Shown here: positions 42,776-51,844 of the stretch, piece after piece
Position numbering within the stretch: position 1 is the stretch's first letter
Layout: each line of letters opens with the position of its first letter
NCBI RefSeq assembly: GCF_007990775.1
Contig: NZ_BJXB01000020.1
Coordinates: 1-64,000, forward strand
Length of the DNA: 64,000 bases
Direction: 5' to 3'
Source of the DNA: Deinococcus cellulosilyticus NBRC 106333 = KACC 11606
GTDB taxonomy: Bacteria; Deinococcota; Deinococci; Deinococcales; Deinococcaceae
Notes under the pieces: generated by a model
Database searches by the model: none
Told to the model about the DNA's origin: nothing
What the model saw: the letters and a program-made list of their open reading frames with translations, nothing else
Made by a program: the position numbers and the translations under genes

Positions 42776-43083
42776 GAGGTCACCTTCAGGAGCACAATCA
42801 GCAGCACCGCCAGGGCCAGCAGAATCAGGCTGAGGGGGGTGGCCCGGTCCCTGAACACCAGCATGCCCACCAGGGTGGTGCCCACTGCTCCGATGCCCGT
42901 CCAGACGGCGTAGGCGGTACCGAGGGGGATGGTGGTGATGGCCTGGGACAGCATTCCGAAGCTGCCGATGGCGCACACCAGGAACATCCAGAAGTAATTT
43001 TTGTTTTTCTGTTCGAGTTTCAGGGCGGTGGTGAAACCGACTTCAAGCAGACCAGCGAGGATCAGGAGGGTCCAGGCGTTCAT
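42772..43083 (-). CDS. SMR family efflux subunit (first of pair)
   Basis: Four-helix SMR protein of 103 residues with GLLEVGFTTALKL (conserved Glu14) and AYAVWTGIGAVGTTLVG. Shares about half its residues with the downstream subunit, the usual result of gene duplication. AAGGAG precedes the ATG. The promoter region contains inverted repeats likely bound by the divergent TetR protein. Confidence 0.9.
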   Translation of the reverse strand: MNAWTLLILAGLLEVGFTTALKLEQKNKNYFWMFLVCAIGSFGMLSQAITTIPLGTAYAVWTGIGAVGTTLVGMLVFRDRATPLSLILLALAVLLIVLLKVTS

Positions 43084-43100
43084 GGTGGGGCTCCTTTCTT

Positions 43101-43176
43101 ATTTAGCACATCCGTGTTAAATCCTATGCTCCAAAAGTAGCACAGCTTTGCGGTTTTCGCAAGAGTGTGCTAAAAC
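43101..43176. promoter_or_regulatory. tetR promoter and TetR operators
   Basis: ATTTAGCAC (43101-43109) and GTGTTAAAT (43114-43122) form an imperfect palindrome before the SMR pair; a second half-site TGTGCTAAAA (43166-43175) overlaps the tetR -10 box. The tetR promoter is TTGCGG (43148-43153), 17 bases, TAAAAC (43171-43176), ending five bases before the ATG. Repressor binding would shut both directions. Confidence 0.6.
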
Positions 43177-43181
43177 AGGGC

Positions 43182-43769
43182 ATGCCCCGAATCGTGAACC
43201 ACGACGACCGCCGCGCTGAACTTGCACAAGCCATCTGGAGCCTGATCCGCAAACAGGGACTCTCAGGGGTGACCCTGCGCAACCTCAGTGAAGAGAGCGG
43301 GTGGTCCAGCGGAGCCATCCGCCACTACCTCCCCAACCGCGAGGCCATCCTCAACTTCGGGGCAGAACACCTCAACAGGCGAATCGAAGAGCACCTGCGG
43401 AGCCTGCCCCACTCCCCAGATTTCCGGCAAAGCCTTCTCAACTTCCTCGAATTCATGCTGCCCGTCGATGACGAACCCCGCTTGTGGATGGAAGTCTGGC
43501 TGGCGTATGTCGGTGAGGCGGTCATCGAACAGAGCTACGCCGACACCCAGGGCCTCCTGTACAGGAACCTCAATGCCCTCTTCGTGCAGATTTTCAAGGA
43601 CTTTGCACAGGCTGGGTGGCAGCTCAGGCACCCTCCGGAACAGGCCGCCAACCAGCTTCATGCCCTGCTCGATGGCCTGAGCATTCACGTCCTGATGCAC
43701 AGGGTGACCCCAGAACAGGCAAAAACCATCCTGCAGCACACGGTGGACAGCCTGCTGCTCCGACCCTGA
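43182..43769 (+). CDS. TetR family repressor
   Basis: Regulator of 195 residues with N-terminal helix-turn-helix RAELAQAIWSLIRKQGLSGVTLRNLSEESGWSSGAIRHYLPNREAIL and an all-helical ligand-binding C-terminal domain. Divergent from the SMR exporter pair, which it very probably represses until a toxic cation binds. The ATG at 43182 is preferred over GTG 43167 because the promoter starts transcription at or next to it (leaderless). Confidence 0.92.
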   Translation: MPRIVNHDDRRAELAQAIWSLIRKQGLSGVTLRNLSEESGWSSGAIRHYLPNREAILNFGAEHLNRRIEEHLRSLPHSPDFRQSLLNFLEFMLPVDDEPRLWMEVWLAYVGEAVIEQSYADTQGLLYRNLNALFVQIFKDFAQAGWQLRHPPEQAANQLHALLDGLSIHVLMHRVTPEQAKTILQHTVDSLLLRP

Positions 43770-43949
43770 AGCAAAGTGGGGACCGCAGAAAGCCCCCCAC
43801 CCTCCTTTGCGCCAGAAAAACTCATGGGGCTGCACAGAGAGCATCTCAAAGGATTGCCCACAAGAGGCTTCCCAGGGCTGGCCACAGGCCTTCAGGTGAG
43901 GAATTGTCCGACACATCGGTTCTGGTGAAACCTGACAGAAACCGTGACT

Positions 43950-43966
43950 CAGCTTTCAGAAAGCTG
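43950..43966. promoter_or_regulatory. Palindrome upstream of GGDEF-EAL gene
   Basis: CAGCTTTC-A-GAAAGCTG, a perfect 17-bp palindrome, ends 16 bases before a -10-like TAGACT (43982-43987) and covers the -35 position. Candidate operator. Confidence 0.4.
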
Positions 43967-44033
43967 TGAGAGGCTTCTGCCTAGACTGTAGCCACAAGAC
44001 CTCCCACATCTTCCCTGTGCTCCAGTGAACCCC

Positions 44034-46055
44034 ATGAATGATCCTGTCTTCTTTTCCTCCCATGTTTCTCCAGTGCACTGGACATTTCATCTGTCCACAG
44101 GGCAGGTGAATGCAGGTCCCTGCCTTGCCAGGTGGCACGGCGTCCCGGCCCTGCCTGACTTGCTGAAAGACTGGACGGCCATTCTGGGTGAGGCAGGGCA
44201 AGACCGCCTCTTGCACTTTCTGCATCACGGTCTCACAGGGGCCCAGCAAGATGTTCTTCCACAAGGTGAAAACACCTCTTTGTTGCGCCATCAAGTGGTG
44301 GATCGCACGCAAGAGGGTCAGGTGACCGTTCAGAGCTGGAAGGTGCAGCCTTCCCCGGAAGTTCCCTCTGTGCAGGCGGCACAGCTTGAACTGGCCTCCT
44401 TCACCACCGAAATCGGGTTCTGGAGCATCGATGGCAGAACCGGCATCTGCATGGTGGACCAGGCGGCCCGTGCCCTGCTCGGCATGGCCCCGGATGCGCC
44501 GGTGCTCAGCCTGCAAGGGGTGCTGGACATCGGAGGGCGGGCAGACCAGCAGGATTTGTGGGCGGTGTTTTTGCAGCAGTTGATGTACGGGCATCCTCCC
44601 TTTGATGGCCTGATGGAGTCGGACCTGCAGGTGGAAGGTCCTGAAGGTCAGGTGCGCCAGTTGCACATCAAGGCCCGGGTGCTGGGCATGACCCCTCCGG
44701 AAAGCCAGCAGGTGGTGGGGGTGGTTTATCAGGTCGGGGCCTCCCACAGGGTTGAACGCACCTCTCCCCTGGAGAAAGACGTCCTGACTGGACTTCCCAA
44801 CCGCAGGTATTTCCTGGAACGCCTCAGGCAACACCTGCACCTGCACCAGCAAACCGGGCTGAATTGTGCGGTGTTGCTGCTTGATCTGGACCGCTTCAAG
44901 GACTTCAACGCCAGACATGGCACGGCAGCCGGAGACCAGGTGCTGTGTGAGGTCGCCTCCAGCCTGCAAGACAGCCTGCGCAGCACCGATGTGCTGGCAA
45001 GGCTGGGTGGGGATTCGTTCGCCATTCTGCTCACTGGACTGCGGGACATCCACACGGTCTCGGTGATCGCAGAACGCATCCTGGAAAACCTGCCTTCCTG
45101 GCAAACGCCGGGCCAGAAAGCCTTTTCCATTCAGGGAACCATTGGCACCGCCCTTTATCCGCAGCACAGCGATGAAGCCCACCACCTGCTGGCCTGTGCG
45201 GAAGACGCCCTCACCGCCGCCAAACGGCACGCCCGTGGACAGCATGTGTTCTTTGAACCCGGGCAGCAACAGGACCTGCTGGAGCAGCAGTTTCTTCAAC
45301 ATCAACTGGCGCAGGCCGTGCAGGAGAACCTGCTGGAGGTGTATTACCAGCCGATCCTGGACGCCCAGACGGGAGTGATCCGCAAAGCGGAAGCCCTGTT
45401 GCGCTGGAAACACCCCAACCGGGGCTTCATCAGTCCTGCGGTGTTCATTCCCCTGGCCGAAGAAAGTGGCCTGATCCACCCGATGGGCCGCTGGGTCTGT
45501 GAGACGGTGATGCAACAACTGAAAACCTGGGACGCCCAGGGGTTGCCCGAAGTGGCCGTGTCCATCAACCTTTCGGCAAGGCAATTCGTTCAGCCTGGCA
45601 CCATCCAGAATCTGCTGGAGCAGCTTGAACGCCACAACCTTGATGCTTCCCGGATCATCGTGGAGATCACCGAGAGTGTGTTCATGCAGGACCATGGGGT
45701 GGTGGAAGAACAATTGAGCCTGCTGGAGGAGGCGGGGGTGAAAATTGCCCTGGATGACTTTGGCACCGGGTATTCTTCTCTGAGTTACCTCACCCGCTTC
45801 AATCCGCACTACATCAAAATTGACCGCAGTTTTGTGCAGCAACTGGATTCCCAGAACACCTCCACCATCATGGAGGCCATCATTTCGATGGGTCACCACC
45901 TCAACAAGGAAGTGGTGGCAGAAGGGGTGGAAACCCCGGGGCAGCAGGAGTGGTTGCAGAGCCGCAACTGCCAGTACCTGCAGGGCTACCTGTTCTCCCG
46001 GCCCATTCCGGCAGAGGCGTTCGCAGACCTGTTGAAAGACCCGCCTGACGGGTGA
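44034..46055 (+). CDS. PAS-GGDEF(degenerate)-EAL phosphodiesterase
   Basis: Protein of 673 residues. N-terminal sensory region with a PAS-like domain (about 110-230), a GGDEF domain (about 245-405) and an EAL domain (about 415-665). The GGDEF signature reads LGGDSFAI, with Ser replacing the catalytic Glu, while the inhibitory-site RSTD is kept five residues upstream; cyclase activity is probably lost but c-di-GMP binding may remain. The EAL domain is complete: EALLRW, NLSARQF, VEITESVF, LDDFGTGYSSLSYL, KIDRSFV, VAEGVET. A c-di-GMP-hydrolysing enzyme is predicted. ATG 44034 is chosen over GTG 44025; neither has a strong ribosome-binding site. Confidence 0.92.
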   Translation: MNDPVFFSSHVSPVHWTFHLSTGQVNAGPCLARWHGVPALPDLLKDWTAILGEAGQDRLLHFLHHGLTGAQQDVLPQGENTSLLRHQVVDRTQEGQVTVQSWKVQPSPEVPSVQAAQLELASFTTEIGFWSIDGRTGICMVDQAARALLGMAPDAPVLSLQGVLDIGGRADQQDLWAVFLQQLMYGHPPFDGLMESDLQVEGPEGQVRQLHIKARVLGMTPPESQQVVGVVYQVGASHRVERTSPLEKDVLTGLPNRRYFLERLRQHLHLHQQTGLNCAVLLLDLDRFKDFNARHGTAAGDQVLCEVASSLQDSLRSTDVLARLGGDSFAILLTGLRDIHTVSVIAERILENLPSWQTPGQKAFSIQGTIGTALYPQHSDEAHHLLACAEDALTAAKRHARGQHVFFEPGQQQDLLEQQFLQHQLAQAVQENLLEVYYQPILDAQTGVIRKAEALLRWKHPNRGFISPAVFIPLAEESGLIHPMGRWVCETVMQQLKTWDAQGLPEVAVSINLSARQFVQPGTIQNLLEQLERHNLDASRIIVEITESVFMQDHGVVEEQLSLLEEAGVKIALDDFGTGYSSLSYLTRFNPHYIKIDRSFVQQLDSQNTSTIMEAIISMGHHLNKEVVAEGVETPGQQEWLQSRNCQYLQGYLFSRPIPAEAFADLLKDPPDG

Positions 46056-46116
46056 CCTTGAGGTGCCTGCCCACTCCAGTGGCTTTGAAAGTGTGAAATC
46101 CATCTGAAAAAGCAAA

Positions 46117-46142
46117 AACACCCACCTTGCGAGGTGGGTGTT
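46117..46142. terminator. Bidirectional terminator
   Basis: AACACCCACCT (46117-46127), TGCG loop, AGGTGGGTGTT (46132-46142), with A-rich sequence on the left and T-rich on the right. Serves both the EAL gene and the convergent 46157 gene. Confidence 0.9.
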
Positions 46143-46156
46143 CTGTTTGAAGCCCT

Positions 46157-46612
46157 TCAGGAGGCTGAAGGTGCCGTTTCTGCGGGAGTGGCGGTGCGGG
46201 AACGGCGGGAACTTTCTCCGGTGTCCCCATCGAGTTTGGTGAGGGTCTGGGCGAAAGCTGCAAGCTCATCGCTGGCTTTCAGGGCTTCGATGGCTGCGGC
46301 ATTCAGGGCTTTCAGTTCCGGGGTGGTGACGGCGTACACCTCTGCAGCGTGTCCTTTGAGGTCTGCGAGGGTGCTGTAACAGGTGGGAGCGTCCGCAGTG
46401 CGGCCCCGACTGCTGGTGACACTGGGTTCTTCTGCGGTGGCAGGCCCGATGGTGGTGATGGTGCCTGCGCGCACCAGTGCAGCGCTGGCCTGGCGTTCAT
46501 CGAGGACTTCGGCGAGGAAGAGCATCTGGCGAAGGGCGTTCATGCGGTTGAAGAGGGCCACATGGGCGCTCATCAGTCCGGCTTTGCGGAGCATGGCATC
46601 GGCGTTATCCAT
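46157..46612 (-). CDS. Hypothetical Ala-rich protein, 151 residues
   Basis: Unrecognised protein of 151 residues, mostly helical and Ala/Leu/Thr-rich (AHVALFNRMNALRQMLFLAEVLDERQASAALVRAG near the start), with a Ser/Thr/Arg-rich disordered tail. AGGA lies about seven bases from the ATG. It follows dnaE2 after 55 bases on the same strand but lies beyond a usual operon end; a -10-like TATGCT upstream may give it its own promoter. No function proposed. Confidence 0.6.
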   Translation of the reverse strand: MDNADAMLRKAGLMSAHVALFNRMNALRQMLFLAEVLDERQASAALVRAGTITTIGPATAEEPSVTSSRGRTADAPTCYSTLADLKGHAAEVYAVTTPELKALNAAAIEALKASDELAAFAQTLTKLDGDTGESSRRSRTATPAETAPSAS

Positions 46613-46667
46613 AACAAAATCCTAGCATAAAAATTCGCTAAAAACATATTTTTGGGAAATGGCCCCA

Positions 46668-49600
46668 TCAACCCACCTGCACCTTCGCTCTGGGCCTTTG
46701 CACCAGGCACCACACCGACTCTGCCACCACCGCCACATTCACCCCACTCGCCTGCACCCGACCCTCCACAATCAGCAGTTGCACGTCCCTGAGCAGGGTG
46801 CGCTCTCTTTCCCACAACTCTGGAGAAAGGATCACCTGTGCACGTACAGGTCCGTCCTCAACGGCAAAAAAAGCCACCCCATTTGCACTGGGGGGTTTCT
46901 GTTTGGAGATCACCCAGCCTGCCGTGCGCACCCGGTCCCCATCTTTGAGGACCCTGAGGGGCAGCACCTCCAGGGCCTGAAGTTCGGATCGGTACAGGTC
47001 CATGATGTGACGCCCGGATTCAGAAGCCCGCTTGAAGTGCAGGTCCCAGCGGTGCAGGTCCTGTTCCGTGGGTGGGTGAAACTCTGGGGCACCCACTTCA
47101 GGCAGAAACAGGGCTCCACTTCCACCTTTTGTGCTGTGCTGTAAGGTTTTCAACTGGTACAGGGCCTCTCTGCGGGGCAAAAAGGCGTCAAAGGCCCCGG
47201 CCAGAATGAGCGCTTCGTACTCACTGGAGGTGAGGGACACGCGGGTGTAGAAGTCCTGCAGGGACGCATAAAGTCCACGAGACCGCTCCAGCACGATGCG
47301 GGCCGGGCTGTTTTCTGTAAGGCCTTTCACCCCGCACAGGCCAAAACGGATGCCTTTTGTCCCCTTGCCTCCCCCAACTTTTTCCACCTGAAAAAGCACG
47401 TGGCTGTGGTTGATGTGCAGGGGCAGCATGGCAACCCCTCGTTTGAGGCATTCTTGCACCACCGTCTGGCGGGAGTACATGCCCGGTTCATGGTTGAGCA
47501 CCCCCACAAAGTACCCGGCAGGAAAAAACTCCTTCAGGTAAGCACTGGTGTAGGCGTGCTGGGCAAAGGCGTACGCATGGGACTCTGCAAAACCGTACCC
47601 CCGGAACGCCGCGATCATCTCAAAGACCTGCTCTGCCAGCCCACTGGACACCGGACAGGGATGGTTCTGGTGGTGCGACACGGCACTGGACACAAAGCGT
47701 TTCTTCAATTCCTGCAACTCCCCCTGGTCCTCCCAGGCCGAGAGTTTCTTCCTGTAGCGGTCAGCGTCCAGCCAGTTCAGCCCCGCAAAGTGCACACAGA
47801 TCCTCAGGACCTGCTCCTGAAAGAGCACCGTCCCGAAAGTGCCCTGCAAGATGGGTGTGAGGGTGGGGTGCAAAAGGGGCACTTGCTCCCGGCCGGATTT
47901 GCGCCTCAGGTACGGGTGGACGGTGTTCGACTGGATGGGACCCGGACGAAAAAGGGCCACCTGGTGGGCGAGTTCCCTGAGGTTTCTGGGCTGGTTCCTG
48001 GCCGAGAGCTGCATCTGACCCGGAGACTCGATTTGAAAGAGGCCGATGTTGTCCCCCCGCGAGATCCGCCACCAGACTTTCGGATGGTCAGGCAAAGTGG
48101 AGGGGTCCAGGCGCTTCCCCTCCACCCGCTCGATTTCCGAGAGGGCATTTTCGATGGTGGACAGCATCCTGAGCCCCAGCAGATCCAGCTTGATGAGGCC
48201 CAGCGTTTCGGCATCGTCCTTGTTGAATTCCAGGGTGCGGATGCCCCCCGAACTGACCCGCAGGGGACTGTAGTGCGAGAGGGGCTCTCTGGAGAGCACC
48301 ACCCCGCCACTGTGCGGGGCGAGGTGACGCACAAATCCACGCTCCATGCGGGAAAGCAGGTCCAGCAGGACCTGTTTTGCCGGGGCATCCCTGAGGATTT
48401 CATCAAACACCACTTTTGCCCTGTGGGCGTCCGCTGGCCTCAGGTGCCGGAAGTCCCTGCCCAGGGCTTTGGTGAGGTCCGCTGCCTGCTGCTGCGGCAA
48501 CCCCAGCGCACGGGAAAGGTCCTGCACAGCAGACGGCAGGCGGTAGGTGATGCGGTTTGCCACCATCGCCTCTCTTCCCTGCTCACCGAAGCGCTTCTCC
48601 ACCCACGCCAGCACCTCCCGGCGGCGGGAACTGGAGATGTCAATGTCCACATCGGGCATGGCCTTTTTTTCACCGTGCAAGAAACGCTCGAAAAGAAGTC
48701 CATGTTGCAGGGGGTCCACCCCTGTGATGCCCAGGACGTAACAGAGCACACTTCCGGCGGCACTGCCCCGGCCCGCAGCCATGATGCGGTTCTCCCGGCA
48801 GTAATCACTGACCTCGGTGGCCAGCAGGAAGAAGTTTTCAAGTTCGTGTTTCTGTACGATGCCCAGTTCATGGGCCAGTTGCTTTGCAGCCGCTTTGCGC
48901 TTTGTGGGCGCGTAGCGTTCCTCCAGGCCGCTGAAGGCGCGCACCATCAGGTACAGCTTCGGGCTGAAATGCTCCGGGATGCTTGCCTGTGCAGGGGTGA
49001 GCCGATCTGGCAGCAGCTCAAAAGTGCACCGTCTGGCCAGATCGTTGGCGGCCCAGATGGCCTGAGGGTACGGGAGGCGCTGCAGGTAATGCTCCCACGG
49101 CTGAATGGCCTGAGCACCATTCACCGGCCTGAGTTCATGGGGGGTGTCCAGGGTGATTCCCAGCCTCGCACAGGTCAGGGCGTCAAAGAGGGGCCACTGG
49201 TCTTCGGTGGCGTAACGGATTTCGGGGGCGACCACACACGGCAGGTCCACGTCACGTGCAAGGTGGACCATGCTTTCTGCCATCCGGTCATCCCCGTGGC
49301 ACAGGTCGTGCCACAGTTGCAGGTACAGTTTGCCCCCAAGAACCCCTTTGAGGTGCTGAATCCAGTGTCTGGCCCTCCGAAAGTCACCCTGCAGCAGCCT
49401 TCCCAGCAGGCTCCGGCGTCCTCCGGTCAGCACGTGCAATCCACGCAAATGTCCAGGTTGCACGTGACCCTGCTCGTTTTGCAGGGTGATGAGTTCATTG
49501 AGCTGCCTGTAGCCTTCCCGGTCTTCACAGAGTGCGACCACAGGTCCAGTCAACGTCTCCCCCAGCAACTCCACCTGCACCTGCAGGGTCTGGCCGAGGA

Positions 49601-49772
49601 TCGGGTGAAGCCCGCAGGCCTGACAGGCTTCATGCAGTTCCACCGCTCCACCCATCGAGGCCTCGTCGATCAGGGCAAGGTGGGTGTACCCAAAGCGTCT
49701 GGCGGTTTCCACCAGCCGTGTGGGACTCGAGGTGCCTGCCCCGAAGCTGAAAAACGAGTGGCAGAAGAGCAC
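46668..49772 (-). CDS. dnaE2: Error-prone DNA polymerase III alpha (DnaE2/ImuC)
   Basis: C-family DNA polymerase of 1034 residues, DnaE2 length. It starts at GTG 49772, two bases after the DUF6504 stop; the longer frame to 49886 lies in that gene. N-terminal PHP domain (FCHSFFSFGAGTSSPTRLVETA), palm motif MPDVDIDISSSRR with the catalytic Asp pair, KLDLLGLRMLS with the third Asp, fingers, and a C-terminal OB-fold (VRTAGWVISKQKPP). It performs lesion bypass with ImuB in the SOS response and lacks proofreading. Last gene of the lexA-like-imuB-DUF6504-dnaE2 operon. Confidence 0.93.
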   Translation of the reverse strand: MLFCHSFFSFGAGTSSPTRLVETARRFGYTHLALIDEASMGGAVELHEACQACGLHPILGQTLQVQVELLGETLTGPVVALCEDREGYRQLNELITLQNEQGHVQPGHLRGLHVLTGGRRSLLGRLLQGDFRRARHWIQHLKGVLGGKLYLQLWHDLCHGDDRMAESMVHLARDVDLPCVVAPEIRYATEDQWPLFDALTCARLGITLDTPHELRPVNGAQAIQPWEHYLQRLPYPQAIWAANDLARRCTFELLPDRLTPAQASIPEHFSPKLYLMVRAFSGLEERYAPTKRKAAAKQLAHELGIVQKHELENFFLLATEVSDYCRENRIMAAGRGSAAGSVLCYVLGITGVDPLQHGLLFERFLHGEKKAMPDVDIDISSSRRREVLAWVEKRFGEQGREAMVANRITYRLPSAVQDLSRALGLPQQQAADLTKALGRDFRHLRPADAHRAKVVFDEILRDAPAKQVLLDLLSRMERGFVRHLAPHSGGVVLSREPLSHYSPLRVSSGGIRTLEFNKDDAETLGLIKLDLLGLRMLSTIENALSEIERVEGKRLDPSTLPDHPKVWWRISRGDNIGLFQIESPGQMQLSARNQPRNLRELAHQVALFRPGPIQSNTVHPYLRRKSGREQVPLLHPTLTPILQGTFGTVLFQEQVLRICVHFAGLNWLDADRYRKKLSAWEDQGELQELKKRFVSSAVSHHQNHPCPVSSGLAEQVFEMIAAFRGYGFAESHAYAFAQHAYTSAYLKEFFPAGYFVGVLNHEPGMYSRQTVVQECLKRGVAMLPLHINHSHVLFQVEKVGGGKGTKGIRFGLCGVKGLTENSPARIVLERSRGLYASLQDFYTRVSLTSSEYEALILAGAFDAFLPRREALYQLKTLQHSTKGGSGALFLPEVGAPEFHPPTEQDLHRWDLHFKRASESGRHIMDLYRSELQALEVLPLRVLKDGDRVRTAGWVISKQKPPSANGVAFFAVEDGPVRAQVILSPELWERERTLLRDVQLLIVEGRVQASGVNVAVVAESVWCLVQRPRAKVQVG

Positions 49773-49774
49773 GT

Positions 49775-50011
49775 TCAGTCTTGAATGGCGCTCAGGGTCC
49801 ACGTCAGGATCTCCTCGTAGACTTCCAGCAAGGTGCCCTCCCGGGTTCTCAGCAGGTAATAGTTCCTGGGGCATTCTCCCCGCCACCAGCGGCCACCGGA
49901 GCGCCAGTGCTCCACCGTGCGGACAATCACGTAAGCGCGGTTTTGGGTGGTGACCCTGGAAATGCGGCCCTCACGGGTTTCCACATGCGCACTTTGCATG
50001 ATGAGGCGCAT
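49775..50011 (-). CDS. DUF6504 protein of mutagenesis cassette
   Basis: Protein of 78 residues with the pattern RAYVIVRTVEHWRSGGRWWRGECPRNYYLLRTREGTLLEVYEEILTWTL, which matches the small DUF6504 family that accompanies ImuB and DnaE2 in other bacteria. Its ATG follows the imuB stop by one base (TGACATG), and its stop precedes the dnaE2 GTG by two, so it is tightly coupled. A role as an accessory of the mutasome is inferred from context only. Confidence 0.8.
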   Translation of the reverse strand: MRLIMQSAHVETREGRISRVTTQNRAYVIVRTVEHWRSGGRWWRGECPRNYYLLRTREGTLLEVYEEILTWTLSAIQD

Positions 50012-50012
50012 G

Positions 50013-51116
50013 TCACTCCTCCTCGTCGAAAGGAAGCTTCTGAAACCGCTGGTCTCTGGCCTGAGAAAAAGGATCGTGAATCTGGTAGTGGAACATCACC
50101 CCGGCGAAACGCTGGTGGACAAGTTTTACAGCGTCCTTTGAAGAGGGCTTCTGCTGGAAGAGCGTTTTCTGTTCGCCCAGCTGGTACAGGTCCATCAGGC
50201 GCACTTCGAGTTTCTCGATGCCGAACTGCACTGCGAAACTGTCATCAAGGGCCAGACGCATCAGGTGCTGCAAGGTGTCCTGTTTCTGCACCGGGTCCTT
50301 GACGTTCCTCGAAGACCACAGGTTTCCGATGGGGGTCCCTGCAGTGAGCACCAGTTTTCTGGGGTGCAGGCCCGAAAGTTTCTGAAAGAGGTGCTCCCCC
50401 ATGCGTTTCAGGGCGGGGTCGATGTCGCACGGCTCCTGAACGGGACTTTCGAAGCTGAAGCTGCTGATGATTTCTTTTGGCAGGTTGTACCTCGCCACCC
50501 AGACGTTCTTTTCAAAAAACAGGCCGATGATCGGTCTGGCCTCAATGCCAAAGTAATGCTGAATTTGCTTGCGGCTCCAGGTTTTGAGGTCTCCAAGGGT
50601 GGTCACGCCCAGCCAACTCAAACGCTCGAGGGTTTCTTGTTTGATGCCCAGCACCGAGAGCGAGGTGATGGGGACCTCCTGCGAGAACGCATCAAAGTCC
50701 AGCACAGTACGCACCCTGCTTCGGGTCGCGACGGTGGCAGCAATGAGGGCCTGCTCGCGGGTGTCCCCCACCCCAACCGGACAGCCGAACTGGTGCTGGA
50801 TCTGGTGGGCATCGTACGCACTGCAGGTGATCAGGCACACCCCCTCTCTGAGGCTTTCCACGTTGGGGCTGAAGTGAAACACCTGCAACAGGAAATCCTG
50901 CCACTGTCGGGAGAGCTCTGGACTGGAGTCCTGCACGATTTTTGCGTCAGTGGCCCTCAGCCTCACGGCACTTTCTGGCATGTCTTGTGTCACCCCGAGG
51001 GCTGCGGCTTTTTCGCACACATGGAGGGCACGGCCCTCTTTGAGGGAGACCCTGGGCTGGTCTTCAGGGAGGTTGTGAAATGCAAAAGGAATGAAATGGA
51101 TGGCAACAATGGGCAT
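50013..51116 (-). CDS. imuB: ImuB/ImuY-type Y-family polymerase-like protein
   Basis: Protein of 367 residues resembling Y-family polymerases: a divergent catalytic region, QIQHQFGCPVGVGDTREQALIAATVATRSRV, the helix-hairpin-helix-like LSVLGIKQETLERLSWLGVTTLGDLKTWSRKQIQHYFG near residues 150-190, and a little-finger-like region. The first two acidic catalytic residues of active Y-family enzymes are not seen in place, as in ImuB proteins, which act as a hub between the beta clamp and DnaE2. It lies between the lexA-like repressor and the DUF6504 gene. Shorter than typical ImuB (about 450-550), as is the ImuY described in Deinococcus deserti. Confidence 0.85.
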   Translation of the reverse strand: MPIVAIHFIPFAFHNLPEDQPRVSLKEGRALHVCEKAAALGVTQDMPESAVRLRATDAKIVQDSSPELSRQWQDFLLQVFHFSPNVESLREGVCLITCSAYDAHQIQHQFGCPVGVGDTREQALIAATVATRSRVRTVLDFDAFSQEVPITSLSVLGIKQETLERLSWLGVTTLGDLKTWSRKQIQHYFGIEARPIIGLFFEKNVWVARYNLPKEIISSFSFESPVQEPCDIDPALKRMGEHLFQKLSGLHPRKLVLTAGTPIGNLWSSRNVKDPVQKQDTLQHLMRLALDDSFAVQFGIEKLEVRLMDLYQLGEQKTLFQQKPSSKDAVKLVHQRFAGVMFHYQIHDPFSQARDQRFQKLPFDEEE

Positions 51117-51146
51117 GAAGCACCTCTCTGAAAAACAGTGACCCCA

Positions 51147-51170
51147 CCCGGCAAGGCATGTGCTGCCGGG
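51147..51170 (-). other. Hairpin between lexA-like gene and imuB
   Basis: CCCGGCA (51147-51153) and TGCCGGG (51164-51170) around a 10-base loop, in the 80-base spacer. No T-tract; it may set the ratio of repressor to mutasome transcripts. Confidence 0.35.
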
Positions 51171-51196
51171 AGCCTCTGTTGTGCTGAAATGTCAGT

Positions 51197-51838
51197 TCAA
51201 CTGTGGCGGTTTTTGCGTGGCGGTTTCCCCCCGAGGCGACCAATCAGCTGGCCCTGCAATTTGATGTCCTCCCTGCGGTAGCGCATGGGTTCCATCGCTG
51301 TGTTTTCACTGACCAGCACGATGTCTTCTCCTTCGACGTACCAGCGCTTCAGGGTGACCAGGTTTTCGCTGCGGATCAGCACCACCGCGATTTCCCCTTC
51401 CACAATCTCCGTCCCTGGGCGCACCACCACCATGTCTCCGGGGAAAATCCCGACGCCGGTCATGCTGTTGCCTTCGACCTGCAGCAGGTAGTCTCCGTCT
51501 CTGGCATCAAAGAAATCCGAGAGGCGACTCATGAAGCCCTGGCTGTGGTCGCTGGGGGTGAGGGGGAAACCTGCGGCGATCTGTCCGGCGATGGGCAGGG
51601 CCCCGAGCCCGAGTTCATGTTCTGCCTTCTCGGTGATGGTGAGGGTGGCACTGCGGTCGGTGAGGCGATGGACCTGCACAAAGCCCAGTTCTTCGAGGGC
51701 TTTCACATGCTGGTGCATGGCCTGGGCGGTCATGTTCATGCTGCGGGCCAGTTCCGCAGAGGTGACCGGACCTTTCTGGCACAGTTTGAGCAAGCAGCTG
51801 AGGATTTTTTTGCGAATCTCGGTGATTCTGGGGGGCAT
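51197..51838 (-). CDS. lexA: LexA-like SOS repressor
   Basis: Repressor of 213 residues. N-terminal winged helix (TSAELARSMNMTAQAMHQHVKALEELGFVQVHRL) is closer to MarR-type than to E. coli LexA. The autoproteolysis domain has AAG as cleavage site (PIAGQIAAGFPL near residue 85), the nucleophile Ser in GNSMTGVGIFPGDMVVV and Lys in LVTLKRWYVEG. RecA-stimulated cleavage would induce the downstream imuB, DUF6504 and dnaE2 genes. The ATG coincides with the predicted transcription start, so the mRNA is leaderless. In Deinococcus, such cassette-borne LexA homologues act locally rather than as the general SOS regulator. Confidence 0.9.
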   Translation of the reverse strand: MPPRITEIRKKILSCLLKLCQKGPVTSAELARSMNMTAQAMHQHVKALEELGFVQVHRLTDRSATLTITEKAEHELGLGALPIAGQIAAGFPLTPSDHSQGFMSRLSDFFDARDGDYLLQVEGNSMTGVGIFPGDMVVVRPGTEIVEGEIAVVLIRSENLVTLKRWYVEGEDIVLVSENTAMEPMRYRREDIKLQGQLIGRLGGKPPRKNRHS

Positions 51839-51844
51839 GATTCG

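Noticed and set aside
43956..46121. 721-codon minus-strand ORF opposite the GGDEF-EAL gene
   Set aside because: Shadow of a strongly supported gene with intact motifs on the plus strand.
47400..49784. 794-codon plus-strand ORF over dnaE2
   Set aside because: Shadow frame; the minus strand holds a full DnaE2 with catalytic motifs.
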